Translations under genes and position numbers: made by a program | DNA from: CAZVJA01 sp964626885 | GTDB lineage: Bacteria; Planctomycetota; Planctomycetia; Planctomycetales; Planctomycetaceae | NCBI GenBank assembly: GCA_964626885.1 | Contig: CAZVJA010000050.1 | Span: forward strand, 1-28,567 | Length of the DNA: 28,567 nucleotides | Reading direction: 5' to 3' | Notes under the pieces: generated by a model | Databases searched by the model: none | The model's input: the letters and a program-made list of their open reading frames with translations, nothing else | Told to the model about the DNA's origin: nothing | Part shown: positions 13,323 to 22,123 of the stretch, piece by piece | Layout: the number at the start of each line of letters is the position of its first letter | How positions within the stretch are numbered: position 1 is the first letter of the stretch

Positions 13323-15896
13323 ATGGATCTCCCAGTCTGTCGTTCCTGTGGGCAGTCGGTCCTCGAAGAGGATGCCGATACCTGTCCATTTTGCGGTAAG
13401 CCGATGAAGGGGGGAGCGAGCCGAGGCTCAGCCCCGTCCCCTCCAAGTTCCAAGGTGCCGGCCAACAGGCCCGCGTCACCTGGAATTCCGCGCGCCGCAA
13501 CACCAGTGTCCAATTCATCCGCAGGAAGTCGAGGAGCCGCGCCGCCGCAAAAGGGGGGGGCCGAACCACGCCCTCGGCGTGCCATTGGACAGACCGTGGC
13601 GGATGAGGAGAATCCTTTTGAGTTGGAATTGGCGGATCAAGCGTCGGACGCCGTGCTCCTCTCTCCCAAGAGGACGAAGAGTCGGCCTTATCGTGTCGTC
13701 TGCCCGATGTGCGAGACCGAGGGATTTGCGCCAGTTGCCGCCGCCGGCAAAAGCGTGCGCTGCGCCAATCCGGAGTGCATGGTTCCCGTTTTCAAAGCTC
13801 CTCGCATCACGAAACAAGAGGATTCCAGCTCCGCGGAAGCAGACCACGGCGGGGCCGGCCTGTGGATCGGGGTGGTCATCGCAGCATTGGTTCTCGTGGG
13901 AGTGGGGGGGACTTGGTTCGTTCTCAGCCATCGGGGCGGTTCTGGAACGGGACGTTTGAGCCGAAAGTCGCACATTGCCGATCGTCGCGATATCGGCACG
14001 GAGGCGAACGCGAAAGAGGGGGAAGGCAAGGAGCAGGCTGATAACGGGGAGACACCGAACGCCGAGTCTAAACCTCTCTTGCTCGCGGATGTCCAGGAAG
14101 ACGTTCTCAAGAAGATGGTTGCTGCATCGCAAAAGCCGACGATGAACCGCAGCAAACCTTACTGTCGTCAGTCAACTTCCGAGACGTTCGCCGCCTGCGG
14201 AGATCTCGTCGCCGCACGCGAGCAAATCGAACGTCTGCGGGATGTCGGCCGGAATGTTCCTTATTATGCTGTGATACCCTTCACGGCGATCGCCTGGCAG
14301 CAATTGAAGTCGGGTGATCTCGACGGAGCCAATAAAACACTTGATGAAGCAAAGCAATCCGCCTCGCTGCCGAAAGTCGGCTTGGAATCGTTGAATATCG
14401 CGACGGCATACGCGACCGCTCTTGCGGCCGCCGGCCGCCTGGATGATGCGACCGCCATGCTCAAGACTCGTTCAGAAACGGGGATTCTGGGGGAAATGAC
14501 GGCGGCATGGAGAGGGGCCTTCGATTCGGAAATCTTCGACTTAGAGAAAGCGTTCAACGAGCGCGCCGTTGTGGGTGTGGTTCCCCTTCAATGGGGAGCC
14601 GTGGCGCGCGGACTCACATGGCATGGTTTTTCCGACGCCGCGAGGAAATGGGCCGAAAAGGGCGATTCCCTCGAAATTCGCACCGACTGTGTTGTTGCCT
14701 GGGCGGAAGTGCTCGTTGAACAATCCGTTCATCGAAAAGCCCCGGAACTTCTCACGGAGATCGAGCCGACGGCGGCGCCGCTGGGGGCAGCCGGCAAGGC
14801 CTGTGTTTATGCGCGCATGGCTGTGCGGGCCCTCGCGGCGGGAGATAAGGAGCTTGCCGAGAAATCGTTGGCTGTCGCACGCGAATCGATTGTTACCGTA
14901 GCAGAGCCGGCTCCCAGCTTGCTCCCCGACATGAAGGGGCTCTACAGTCTGGTGCTGCCGGACCCGAGTAATCTGCGACAGGCCGCGCTCGCTTCCGCCG
15001 AGATTGCGCGAGTTGAATCGGCAATGGAGAATCTTGATGCGGCTTGGGGATCGCTGACCCGTGCTCAGACCTACTTGCGCGGAACTGCTCCGTCTCCAAC
15101 TGACGTTAAGGCCCGCTTGAGTGAAATTGAATCGGATCTGAGTTCGGTCAGATCGAAGTTGAAGTCGGCGTTGAGTCTCCGCAAGGACGAGGACGTCTTC
15201 CACGCGGTTATCGAGTACCGTAAGAATTGCACGTCGATTTTCGAAGCAGCCGATGCACGTTTTCAATTGCAGGCAAGGATTTTTGAAGCCGCCGTCGAAT
15301 GGGGATTTCAGGACGATATCTGGAATGTCATCCGGTCATCCAATCCCCAGGGATCATCAGAGCCCTGGTTGGAGACCTCTTTACCGGCTCTGTTGGCGGT
15401 CGACTTCGAGAAAGCAGGGAAGGCGGATAAAGCAGCCGAGGTGCTGGCTGCCTCCCCTCAAAAAGAGAAGGGACAACAGTCCGAAGGGGAATCGCGGATC
15501 AAGTTGATCCAAACCACGGACGAACTCCTGAAGGGGGGAAAATTCGAGAAGGCCGCGAGCGAAATTGACGCATTCCGCCGTATCGATAAAAACTGGCGGC
15601 TGGTTTGGGGGCTGCAAACCACCAGCCGGCTTATCAAGCAAGGGAAGATTGCGGAGACGCTCAAATTCATCGCGGCCTTCGAAGACATCGTGTGGCGGGA
15701 AGTTCTCCTCGAAGCCTCCGGTGCATTGTCAGCCCGGCTGGGGCATGGCCGGGTCATCTTGCAGAGGATCGACGAGGCTACTTTGACCCCAACTGAACAA
15801 GTGGCATTATCGCGCGGTCTATTGCTCGGTTTGATTGCCCGTGAGCACCAGGTTCCTCGGAAGAATCCGACGGAAGCGGCGGGTAACGGAAACTGA
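13323..15896 (+). CDS. Zinc-ribbon / transmembrane / helical-repeat protein
   Basis: An 857-residue protein with no family name I can give. Layout: a zinc ribbon at the N-terminus (C6, C9, C21, C24), a Pro/Ala/Ser-rich linker (about 30-100), a second four-Cys site (C128, C131, C148, C153), one transmembrane helix at about 180-203, a charged linker, then about 600 residues of Ala/Leu/Glu-rich helices resembling TPR-like repeats (for example LAAAGRLDDATAMLKTR). The expected topology is zinc fingers in the cytoplasm and a large solenoid outside the inner membrane, which suggests a scaffold or sensor. The ATG at 13323 has GGAAG four bases upstream. A run of eight Gs lies at codons 77-79. The next gene, also exported, is on the same strand but may have its own promoter. 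Confidence 0.85.
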   Translation: MDLPVCRSCGQSVLEEDADTCPFCGKPMKGGASRGSAPSPPSSKVPANRPASPGIPRAATPVSNSSAGSRGAAPPQKGGAEPRPRRAIGQTVADEENPFELELADQASDAVLLSPKRTKSRPYRVVCPMCETEGFAPVAAAGKSVRCANPECMVPVFKAPRITKQEDSSSAEADHGGAGLWIGVVIAALVLVGVGGTWFVLSHRGGSGTGRLSRKSHIADRRDIGTEANAKEGEGKEQADNGETPNAESKPLLLADVQEDVLKKMVAASQKPTMNRSKPYCRQSTSETFAACGDLVAAREQIERLRDVGRNVPYYAVIPFTAIAWQQLKSGDLDGANKTLDEAKQSASLPKVGLESLNIATAYATALAAAGRLDDATAMLKTRSETGILGEMTAAWRGAFDSEIFDLEKAFNERAVVGVVPLQWGAVARGLTWHGFSDAARKWAEKGDSLEIRTDCVVAWAEVLVEQSVHRKAPELLTEIEPTAAPLGAAGKACVYARMAVRALAAGDKELAEKSLAVARESIVTVAEPAPSLLPDMKGLYSLVLPDPSNLRQAALASAEIARVESAMENLDAAWGSLTRAQTYLRGTAPSPTDVKARLSEIESDLSSVRSKLKSALSLRKDEDVFHAVIEYRKNCTSIFEAADARFQLQARIFEAAVEWGFQDDIWNVIRSSNPQGSSEPWLETSLPALLAVDFEKAGKADKAAEVLAASPQKEKGQQSEGESRIKLIQTTDELLKGGKFEKAASEIDAFRRIDKNWRLVWGLQTTSRLIKQGKIAETLKFIAAFEDIVWREVLLEASGALSARLGHGRVILQRIDEATLTPTEQVALSRGLLLGLIAREHQVPRKNPTEAAGNGN

Positions 15897-16210
15897 GCAA
15901 TCGCGATTTTCCACGCGTTTTACCGACGTTGTTATCGGGAAAACGATTCAATCTTCACTAGTTTGCCCGGTCCGTATAGAATACCGCCGGTTTGGAGAAG
16001 CCCGCAGATTCGTGTTTGCGGCAGCTTCGGAAAATGTGTTGTCTGGTTCATGGATCGTTCTCCAGACAGTTCCGTTAGCGGTTTTGAGTTGCTAGTCATG
16101 GCGCCGAGTGCCGAAGACTTTTGACACTCAACTCAGCGATTCCGTTTCGGAATTCCCTCCATCGTGGCCAAATCGCAGGTCTCAAGGCGAGACATCAGGA
16201 GTCGTTCATA
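15897..16210. other. 314-base gap before the exported-protein gene
   Basis: It holds a possible promoter at 15954-15982 and a long leader to the ATG at 16211. The sequence CGTTTT...AAAACG occurs near 15916-15946 but is too loosely spaced to call a terminator. No reading frame in the gap looks coding, and no terminator for the upstream gene is evident. Confidence 0.45.
15954..15982 (+). promoter_or_regulatory. Possible sigma-70 promoter for the gene at 16211
   Basis: TTCACT (15954-15959) and TAGAAT (15977-15982) are separated by 17 bases and match consensus at 4 of 6 and 5 of 6 bases. The leader to the ATG at 16211 would be about 220 bases, longer than usual. Confidence 0.38.
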
Positions 16211-17941
16211 ATGCGTTCTTATTTCCGGATTCTTTCGTCAATCCGATTGGTTGGTACTCTTGTGGCCTTGGGGGCCGTTCTGACATCGGCCCATCGGGCC
16301 GTTAGGGCCGAAGATTCCGCTCCCTCGGTCAACGTCGTGCAGTCGGGGGCCGACAACCTGTTCGGCGATTTGAAATTCCTGTTCAGCCTCACCACCGAGC
16401 AAGAGCAGAAGCAATTCGACATCATCAAGGGATATATCGAGGACGGGTTCCTGGCGGGGGTCGACCGCAAAGAACCGGTCCTGCTTGAATTGAAATTCGG
16501 AAATCCATCGACACGGCAGGTCTGGTCGATACCGATCGACAACATAAACACGTTCCGAAACGTCACGCTCAAAGGTCTGGCGATTGTCCCCAAGCTCAAA
16601 GCCCCCAATTTGTACGAGTTATCGAAGACCTTTAAGGGGTGGATGAAGTTTGCTCAACCCTATGTCAGCATCGGCGAAACGCAGGAAGATCTTCCGGCGG
16701 GAGATCCCCGCAACGCCGCCGTCAAAGCTTTGATCGCCAAGAACTACGATGTGGCCGTCGAAGCGCGGAACTCCAAAACAGACTCCGCCGCGCAAGACGC
16801 CCGCCGAAAGAATTTCGCGAACACCCGCAAGGAGTTGCTCGGCGCCCTCAAAAAGAAAAAGGAAGAGACAGACGCCGATTTCGATTTGAAGAAAAAGGTT
16901 CTCGAGTCGCAGTTCGACGAAGGGGAGCGTTTCTTCGTCGAATCCGAGAACCTGCTGCTCGGCTGGACGACCGACGCGGAAAAGAGTCAGGGGCGGCTCG
17001 ATGTCGAACTCTCGGCGATTCCCGGCACTTCGCTGGAGAAGGTGATCGGTGAACTCGGGACGACTCCCAGTTATTTTGCAAATATCGCCCGCAGCGAGAA
17101 CCCGATCTTCAGCGGCCGGTTAAATCACCCGCTCGACGAGCCGCGACGAAAGAGCCTTACCGAGCTCGCGGTGCTGCTGCGTGACCGGGCGAAGTCTGAC
17201 GCCGATGGATATGCTAATCGTTCCGCTGAGGAAAAAGCGGCTACCAAAAATCTCGCCGACAAGATTTTCGATATGTTGACCGCCGGACTGAAGGCGGGCA
17301 TCGCTGACGGCTTCATTGAAGTGCACGCAAATGCATCGGGGAAGAACACGCTGGTCGGCGGATTCCGTACCGCCGACGGCACCGCGGTCGTCGACATCCT
17401 CAAGATCCTCCCGGAGTCGAAAAAGGGACGACAGACCAAGCTCGATGCCGATGCCGAAGGGGATGTGAAGATCCATGAAGTCACCGTTTCGGAGACGGAT
17501 CATCCGCACTATCAGAGTTTCTTTGGGGGTACGGTCCTCTACGTCGGCTCTTCGAAAGAAGCGGTCTGGTGTGCCGCCGGTGAGAATGCTCTGGCGGAGT
17601 TGAAGGCCGCGATCAAGAAGCGTTCCGAACCGGGTGCGGCTCCCGCGACCGATGCGCCGTTCGGCCAGATTTACGTAAAACTGTTGCCGTGGATCAAGCT
17701 CCGCGAGGAGCGCGACCCGAAGCAGGGGAGCCCGAAAATGAGGAAGATCTCACTCGAAGCCTTCGGGCAGGGGGACGACATTGTCTCCGGCGAAATTCGG
17801 CGAGTCGATAAGAAGCTCGTCGGCCAACTGACCGTGCAGACCGGTATTCTTCGTTTTGCGGGGAAGGCCACGGCCGATTTTTCACGAGAGAACCTCGACG
17901 ATACGCCGCAGACTCCGAAGAAGGCGGCGAAAAACCCGTAG
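16211..17941 (+). CDS. Exported protein of unknown function
   Basis: A 576-residue protein that I do not recognise. It begins with a Sec signal peptide: a basic start (MRSYFR), a hydrophobic core (LVGTLVALGAVLTSA) and a likely cut after AVRA at residue 33. The mature part is hydrophilic and mixed alpha/beta. A strongly charged, Lys/Glu-rich stretch at about 190-250 (KELLGALKKKKEETDADF and onward) may be a coiled coil. No catalytic motif, Cys cluster or C-terminal anchor is seen. The ATG at 16211 has AGGAG nine bases upstream; the frame is open back to 16121, but that would bury the signal peptide. It follows the zinc-ribbon/helical protein gene and is closed by a strong terminator at 17982-18016. 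A planctomycete-specific family is likely. Confidence 0.82.
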   Translation: MRSYFRILSSIRLVGTLVALGAVLTSAHRAVRAEDSAPSVNVVQSGADNLFGDLKFLFSLTTEQEQKQFDIIKGYIEDGFLAGVDRKEPVLLELKFGNPSTRQVWSIPIDNINTFRNVTLKGLAIVPKLKAPNLYELSKTFKGWMKFAQPYVSIGETQEDLPAGDPRNAAVKALIAKNYDVAVEARNSKTDSAAQDARRKNFANTRKELLGALKKKKEETDADFDLKKKVLESQFDEGERFFVESENLLLGWTTDAEKSQGRLDVELSAIPGTSLEKVIGELGTTPSYFANIARSENPIFSGRLNHPLDEPRRKSLTELAVLLRDRAKSDADGYANRSAEEKAATKNLADKIFDMLTAGLKAGIADGFIEVHANASGKNTLVGGFRTADGTAVVDILKILPESKKGRQTKLDADAEGDVKIHEVTVSETDHPHYQSFFGGTVLYVGSSKEAVWCAAGENALAELKAAIKKRSEPGAAPATDAPFGQIYVKLLPWIKLREERDPKQGSPKMRKISLEAFGQGDDIVSGEIRRVDKKLVGQLTVQTGILRFAGKATADFSRENLDDTPQTPKKAAKNP

Positions 17942-17981
17942 CAGATCGACATCGACCACGGCAATCACGTGAATCTCACAC

Positions 17982-18016
17982 AAGCCCATTGACCGCCGTC
18001 GATGGGCTTCTTTTTT
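17982..18016 (+). terminator. Rho-independent terminator
   Basis: AAGCCCATTGAC (17982-17993) pairs with GTCGATGGGCTT (17998-18009) over 12 bases with one G-U pair and a 4-base loop. C and six Ts (18011-18016) follow. It starts 40 bases after the stop of the exported-protein gene and separates it from the convergent amidotransferase gene. This is the clearest intrinsic terminator in the window. Confidence 0.9.
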
Positions 18017-18170
18017 GAATTGCCTTTCTGGTCACACGAATTCGCCAGTGCGGAGTGGCATTTCAAGCAGCCGCGAGGTGGTATCAAGATCCTGCATTTG
18101 GGAGGGCGACAGGGCACCGCCCGGAGGGTGGTCCGTGGAGCCGCCAGAACGAGAGGCTTTCGGATGCAGC

Positions 18171-18195
18171 GGCTCGGCGGGAGCCTCGCCCTCCC
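18171..18195. repeat. GC-rich intergenic element (GGCTCGGCGG-GAGCCTCGCC type)
   Basis: GGCTCGGCGG (18171-18180) runs into GAGCCTCGCC (18181-18190) and CTCCC. It can fold on itself through GGCT/AGCC and GGCG/CGCC pairings. It lies between convergent genes, 26 bases after the stop codon of the leftward amidotransferase gene. From memory, strings of this form recur between genes in planctomycete and verrucomicrobial genomes; there is only one copy here, so the dispersed nature is not shown by this window. Confidence 0.5.
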
Positions 18196-18220
18196 TGTCT
18201 TGAAGCCAACTGGAGTCAAT

Positions 18221-20212
18221 TCAAAATCCCGCCGGAGGAGCGAGTGGAATCTCGGCGTTGTCGAGATACATCCGCTGCCACATCTCAAACACCAGGAGTG
18301 CCCACAAGCGGTAGCTGTGGTCCCAGCGCCCCTCGAGATGCTCGTCGATGAGGCGTTTCACGGCCGTGGGATTAAAGTATCCGCGCTCGAGCGCGCGGCG
18401 ATCGAGCAGGGCGTCGAGCAGCAGCGGCCGCAACTCGTTCCGGAACCAGTGATCGAGCGGAACACCGAATCCCATTTTTGAGCGTCGTTGAATCGACGCT
18501 GGCAGCAGATCGGAGAATGTTTCGATGAGGATCTTTTTGCCTTGCTGCGGCGTTTGCTTGAGTTCGATTGGCATGCGGGCCGCCAGCTCGGCGACTCGAT
18601 GATCGAGGAACGGACAGCGGCTTTCGAGGCTGTAGGCCATGCTCGCGATATCGACCTTCGTGAGAATGTCGCACGGCAAGTACGTCAACACGTCGGCGCA
18701 GCTCGTGCGGGTCACAAAGTCGCGCGACGGGCAGGCGGCATAGGCTTCCAACAGAACATCCGCCGAATCGACGTCTCCCACAGCCGCGCGGAATCCGTCG
18801 GTATAGAGATCGCGGCGGCGCTCGGTGTCGTAAATGCTGATCCATCGCAGATAGCGGCGTTCCGGCGGCTTGCCCAGTTCCGCGAGCAGCCGCTTGAGTC
18901 TTCGCCGAAACGAGCGTTGCTGCACGCTTGCGGGGATTTTCTGCCAGAGGCGCGAGGTGAGCAGGGCACGCAACGGACGTGGGAGCCGATCGAACGTGAT
19001 GCCGAACCGGACCGCCCGGTACCGATCATAGCCCGCGAACAATTCATCCCCCCCGTCTCCCGAAAGCGCGACGGTCACCTTTCGACGTGTCATTTCGGAG
19101 AGATACATCATCGGAATGGCGGAGCTGTCGGCGAAAGGTTCGTCGTAATGCCAAATGAGCTTCGGCAAAATCGACAGTGCATCGGGCTCCACCGTCAGTT
19201 CATGATGCTCGGTGCCGAGAGCGCGCGCCGCTTCGCGTGCGTACGAGGTTTCATCGAACTGTTTGACCGGAAACCCGATCGAGAACGTATGCACCGGACG
19301 TTCCGAGAGTTGCTGCATCAATCCGGAGATGATTGTCGAATCGATCCCTCCCGACAGGAACGCCCCCAGCGGTACGTCGCTGCGCATTCGCAGACGCACG
19401 GCTTCGGTCAATGTTTCGCGAAGCTCGGTCTTCCAGCGTTCGGGTGACCAGCCGGAATGGTCGCCGGCGGGTGTCTGTGTGGTCGGTTCAAAAGGTGGGG
19501 ACCAGTAGCGGCGCACTTCCAGCCGGCCGTTTTCGTAGACAGCCAAATGCCCCGGCGGCAGCTTGTGGTACCCTTCGAGAATGGAATGCGGATGCGGCAC
19601 GTACTGGTACGTGAGGAAGTAGTCGACCGCCCGGGGATTGAGCGTCCGCGGCGCGTCGGGAACCTGCAGCAGCCCTTTCAACTCGCTGGCGAACAGCAAA
19701 CGCCCCGATTCCTTGCGGTATAGGAGCGGTTTCTTCCCGAGCCTGTCGCGCGCCAAGAACAGCCGCTGCGCTTTCTCATCCCAAATCGCGAAGGCAAACA
19801 TTCCGCGCAGATGTTCGACGCATCGTTCGCCATATTCTTCATACAGATGGACGATGGTTTCGGTATCGGTCGAGGTCTGAAAACGATGCCCGCGGGACTC
19901 GAGCGTGGGACGGAGTTCCTTGTAGTTGTAGATCTCGCCATTGAACACGATCCAGACCGTGCCGTCCTCGTTGGAGAGTGGCTGATGTCCGCTCGCCAGA
20001 TCGATGATCGATAACCGTCGATGCCCGAGGGCAGCGCCGCCGCGCGGTCCCTGCGATCTGTTTTCCGGAGCCGCATCGCCTGTGGAATGAGAATGGTAGA
20101 ACCCGCGATCATCGGGACCCCGATGTGCCAGCACGTCGGTCATGCGCTGCAGAACATCCTGGGGGAGCGGCGTCCCGTGCGCGGTCCAGGCGGCTCCTGC
20201 GATGCCACACAT
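18221..20212 (-). CDS. asnB: Asparagine synthase (glutamine-hydrolysing) family amidotransferase
   Basis: A 663-residue class II glutamine amidotransferase of the AsnB family. ATG-TGT gives MCGIAG, so Cys2 becomes the N-terminal nucleophile that hydrolyses glutamine. HRRLSIIDLASGHQPL and FNGEIYNY complete that domain. The synthetase half has the ATP-pyrophosphatase loop SGGIDST at about 287-293 and SGDGGDELFAGYDRY. The open frame begins six bases earlier at a GTG, but only the ATG at 20212 exposes Cys2. A GGGGAAG stretch lies just before it. The start lies two bases after the stop of the GT4 gene, so the two are translationally coupled. Beside a glycosyltransferase, such proteins often amidate sugars or peptides during surface-polymer assembly, so true asparagine synthesis is possible but not assured. 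Confidence 0.9.
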   Translation of the reverse strand: MCGIAGAAWTAHGTPLPQDVLQRMTDVLAHRGPDDRGFYHSHSTGDAAPENRSQGPRGGAALGHRRLSIIDLASGHQPLSNEDGTVWIVFNGEIYNYKELRPTLESRGHRFQTSTDTETIVHLYEEYGERCVEHLRGMFAFAIWDEKAQRLFLARDRLGKKPLLYRKESGRLLFASELKGLLQVPDAPRTLNPRAVDYFLTYQYVPHPHSILEGYHKLPPGHLAVYENGRLEVRRYWSPPFEPTTQTPAGDHSGWSPERWKTELRETLTEAVRLRMRSDVPLGAFLSGGIDSTIISGLMQQLSERPVHTFSIGFPVKQFDETSYAREAARALGTEHHELTVEPDALSILPKLIWHYDEPFADSSAIPMMYLSEMTRRKVTVALSGDGGDELFAGYDRYRAVRFGITFDRLPRPLRALLTSRLWQKIPASVQQRSFRRRLKRLLAELGKPPERRYLRWISIYDTERRRDLYTDGFRAAVGDVDSADVLLEAYAACPSRDFVTRTSCADVLTYLPCDILTKVDIASMAYSLESRCPFLDHRVAELAARMPIELKQTPQQGKKILIETFSDLLPASIQRRSKMGFGVPLDHWFRNELRPLLLDALLDRRALERGYFNPTAVKRLIDEHLEGRWDHSYRLWALLVFEMWQRMYLDNAEIPLAPPAGF

Positions 20213-20214
20213 GG

Positions 20215-21366
20215 TCACTTCCCCCCGCCGGACACGAGAGGACTTTCAGTACCAGTAGCCGCGGCACGCCCAACGACCTCGCGATACAGTGCCGCATGAG
20301 CCGCAATCATCCTGTCGATGCTGAAATCTTTCCGCATCCGTGCTCGACCGGCGTCTCCCATTTGTCGTGCCTTCTGAGGATCGGCCAGCAGGCGGTCTGC
20401 GAATTGTGCAAACCCGGCGCTGTCGCCGACTTTCACGAGAAATCCGGTTTCACCATCCACGACCAATTCGCGGTTGGCGGGAATGTCACTCGCCACCACC
20501 GGTACACCGGCGGCCATCGCCTCCATCACGCTGTTCGACATCCCCTCGAAGTCGCTGGCCAGCCAGAAGAGGTCGCACAAGCCAGCCAGGCGCGCGGCGT
20601 CTTCCCGATGTCCCGCGAAATGAACGAATTGTTCGCAGTCGACATTTTTCGCGAAGCGCATCAGATCGTTGCGTTCCGGGCCGTCACCGACAATCAAAAA
20701 ATGTACGCGATCGGTCAGTTGCCGGAGCACTTGCATTCCCCAGATAAGGTCGCGGAGCCGCTTTTGTGACGCAAGCCGGCCGACATATCCGACAATTCGC
20801 GATCCGGGAGAGATCCCGAACTCCGCAACCAGCTTCTCCCGCTCGGCGAGGGTGATGGGTGCGGGGATTTCGACGCCGTTGGGAATCATCACGAGCTTTT
20901 CGGCGGGATAGCCGAGTTGCCGATAGAATTCGACGACCGACTGAGAATTGCCGACGAGCCGCGCCGTGCGGCCGATCTGCCGACGATCGAGCCACAACTG
21001 CCAGCCGCTCTTCCAACTGTCGACGCATCGTTCCGAAATAATCACATGGGGAGGGGGCGTGCGGCCGGCGACCAATCGCGCCGTAGCATTCGCGGCGAAC
21101 AGCCAGGAATGGAGGATATCAGGTTGCTCCCGTTCGATTAGCCGTTTGAGCTTTCGCAGCGGAGCGAGGTCGAATCTCCACCGTTTGCCGAGAATCGTGA
21201 GCGGAATTTCGGCGTCACGGAGCAATGCTTCATACGGACCGCCGCGTGTGAGGGCGACCGCTTGCACTTCAAATTCGTCGCGCGGCAGCCGTGCCGTTAA
21301 CAGAGCGAACTGCTTCTCCGCACCGGAGCGATCAAGAGTGGGAATGAGAAGCAAAACCTTGATCAC
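20215..21366 (-). CDS. GT4-family glycosyltransferase
   Basis: A 383-residue GT-B fold enzyme that transfers a sugar from an activated nucleotide donor, with retention of configuration. The N-terminal half begins KVLLLIPTLDRSGAEKQ, typical of family 4. The C-terminal half has GYVGRLASQKRLRDLI, FLIVGDGPER and the E-x7-E motif at E274/E282 in DFEGMSNSVMEAMAAGVPVV. The start is a GTG at 21366, the only start codon seen near the conserved N-terminus, though no good ribosome site precedes it. It is the upstream member of a pair with the amidotransferase, starting a leftward transcript that diverges from the macrodomain gene. Likely role: building a surface polysaccharide or glycolipid at the inner face of the membrane. 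Donor and acceptor are unknown. Confidence 0.91.
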   Translation of the reverse strand: MIKVLLLIPTLDRSGAEKQFALLTARLPRDEFEVQAVALTRGGPYEALLRDAEIPLTILGKRWRFDLAPLRKLKRLIEREQPDILHSWLFAANATARLVAGRTPPPHVIISERCVDSWKSGWQLWLDRRQIGRTARLVGNSQSVVEFYRQLGYPAEKLVMIPNGVEIPAPITLAEREKLVAEFGISPGSRIVGYVGRLASQKRLRDLIWGMQVLRQLTDRVHFLIVGDGPERNDLMRFAKNVDCEQFVHFAGHREDAARLAGLCDLFWLASDFEGMSNSVMEAMAAGVPVVASDIPANRELVVDGETGFLVKVGDSAGFAQFADRLLADPQKARQMGDAGRARMRKDFSIDRMIAAHAALYREVVGRAAATGTESPLVSGGGK

Positions 21367-21528
21367 GAGAAGCGGAACTTTCGATGCGGTCGGCGGAGAC
21401 GAATAGGGCTCATGGAACTGGATGAAGATGGGTTTGACATCGGAGCGGCGCGGTCTATTCCTTCTGACGCTGATCCGCTATCTTCTCATTATTCGCCGCA
21501 TGCGGAGTGTTTGCAACGACGGAGCGCA

Positions 21529-22074
21529 ATGATGCTGGTTCAGTTTGGAACCTGCCGGCTGGAACTGGTGCAGGGAGACATCACCCGACAGCAGGTCGAT
21601 GCGATCGTGAATGCCGCGAATGCGCAACTGGCGGGGGGCGGGGGAGTGGATGGCGCGATGCATCGCGCCGCCGGGGCAACACTGATGCAGGAGACACGGA
21701 CCCGTTACCCGCAGGGGTGTAAAACGGGAGATGCCGTGGCAACCTCGGCCGGCGAACTGCGGGCGAAATTCGTTTTTCATGCGGTCGGCCCGGTGTGGCG
21801 CGGCGGTTATCATGGCGAGCCGAAGCTGCTGGCGTCGGCCTACCGCCGCTGCCTGGAACTGGCCGTCGAAAACGGCTGCGAATCGATCGCCTTTCCCGCG
21901 ATCAGCACCGGCGTGTACGGCTATCCGATGGATCTTGCGGCCGACGTCGCCTTGCGCGCGGCGCGCGATTTTCTGATGGAGAAGGGGAAGCCGAAGCTGG
22001 TGCGGTTCGTGCTGTTCGACGGAGGCTCGTACGGCGCATTCGCGCGGGTGCTTGAATCATTGATCGGATCGTGA
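21529..22074 (+). CDS. Macrodomain protein (O-acetyl-ADP-ribose deacetylase type)
   Basis: A 181-residue single macrodomain of the YmdB/MacroD class, which removes acetyl from O-acetyl-ADP-ribose or ADP-ribose from acidic residues. Motifs are intact: GDIT (16-19), IVNAANAQLAGGGGVDGAMH (26-45) with the catalytic-region Asn31 and Asp41, and AFPAISTGVYGYP (from about 121) that closes over the diphosphate. The frame is open back to 21412, but the first 39 residues are not family-like. GGAG at 21521-21524 lies four bases before the ATG at 21529 and seven before a second ATG at 21532; either may be used. It is followed 49 bases later by an alpha/beta hydrolase gene on the same strand. No ADP-ribosyltransferase is seen nearby, so a housekeeping or stress role is more likely than an antitoxin one. 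Confidence 0.92.
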   Translation: MMLVQFGTCRLELVQGDITRQQVDAIVNAANAQLAGGGGVDGAMHRAAGATLMQETRTRYPQGCKTGDAVATSAGELRAKFVFHAVGPVWRGGYHGEPKLLASAYRRCLELAVENGCESIAFPAISTGVYGYPMDLAADVALRAARDFLMEKGKPKLVRFVLFDGGSYGAFARVLESLIGS

Positions 22075-22123
22075 TGCCTGCCGGGTACCTGCATCTACTT
22101 GTGACCTTGCGAAGTTATCTCAC

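Noticed and set aside
21529..22074. Macrodomain gene as a DarTG-type antitoxin
   Set aside because: No adjacent ADP-ribosyltransferase toxin; the sequence is of the YmdB/MacroD deacetylase class.
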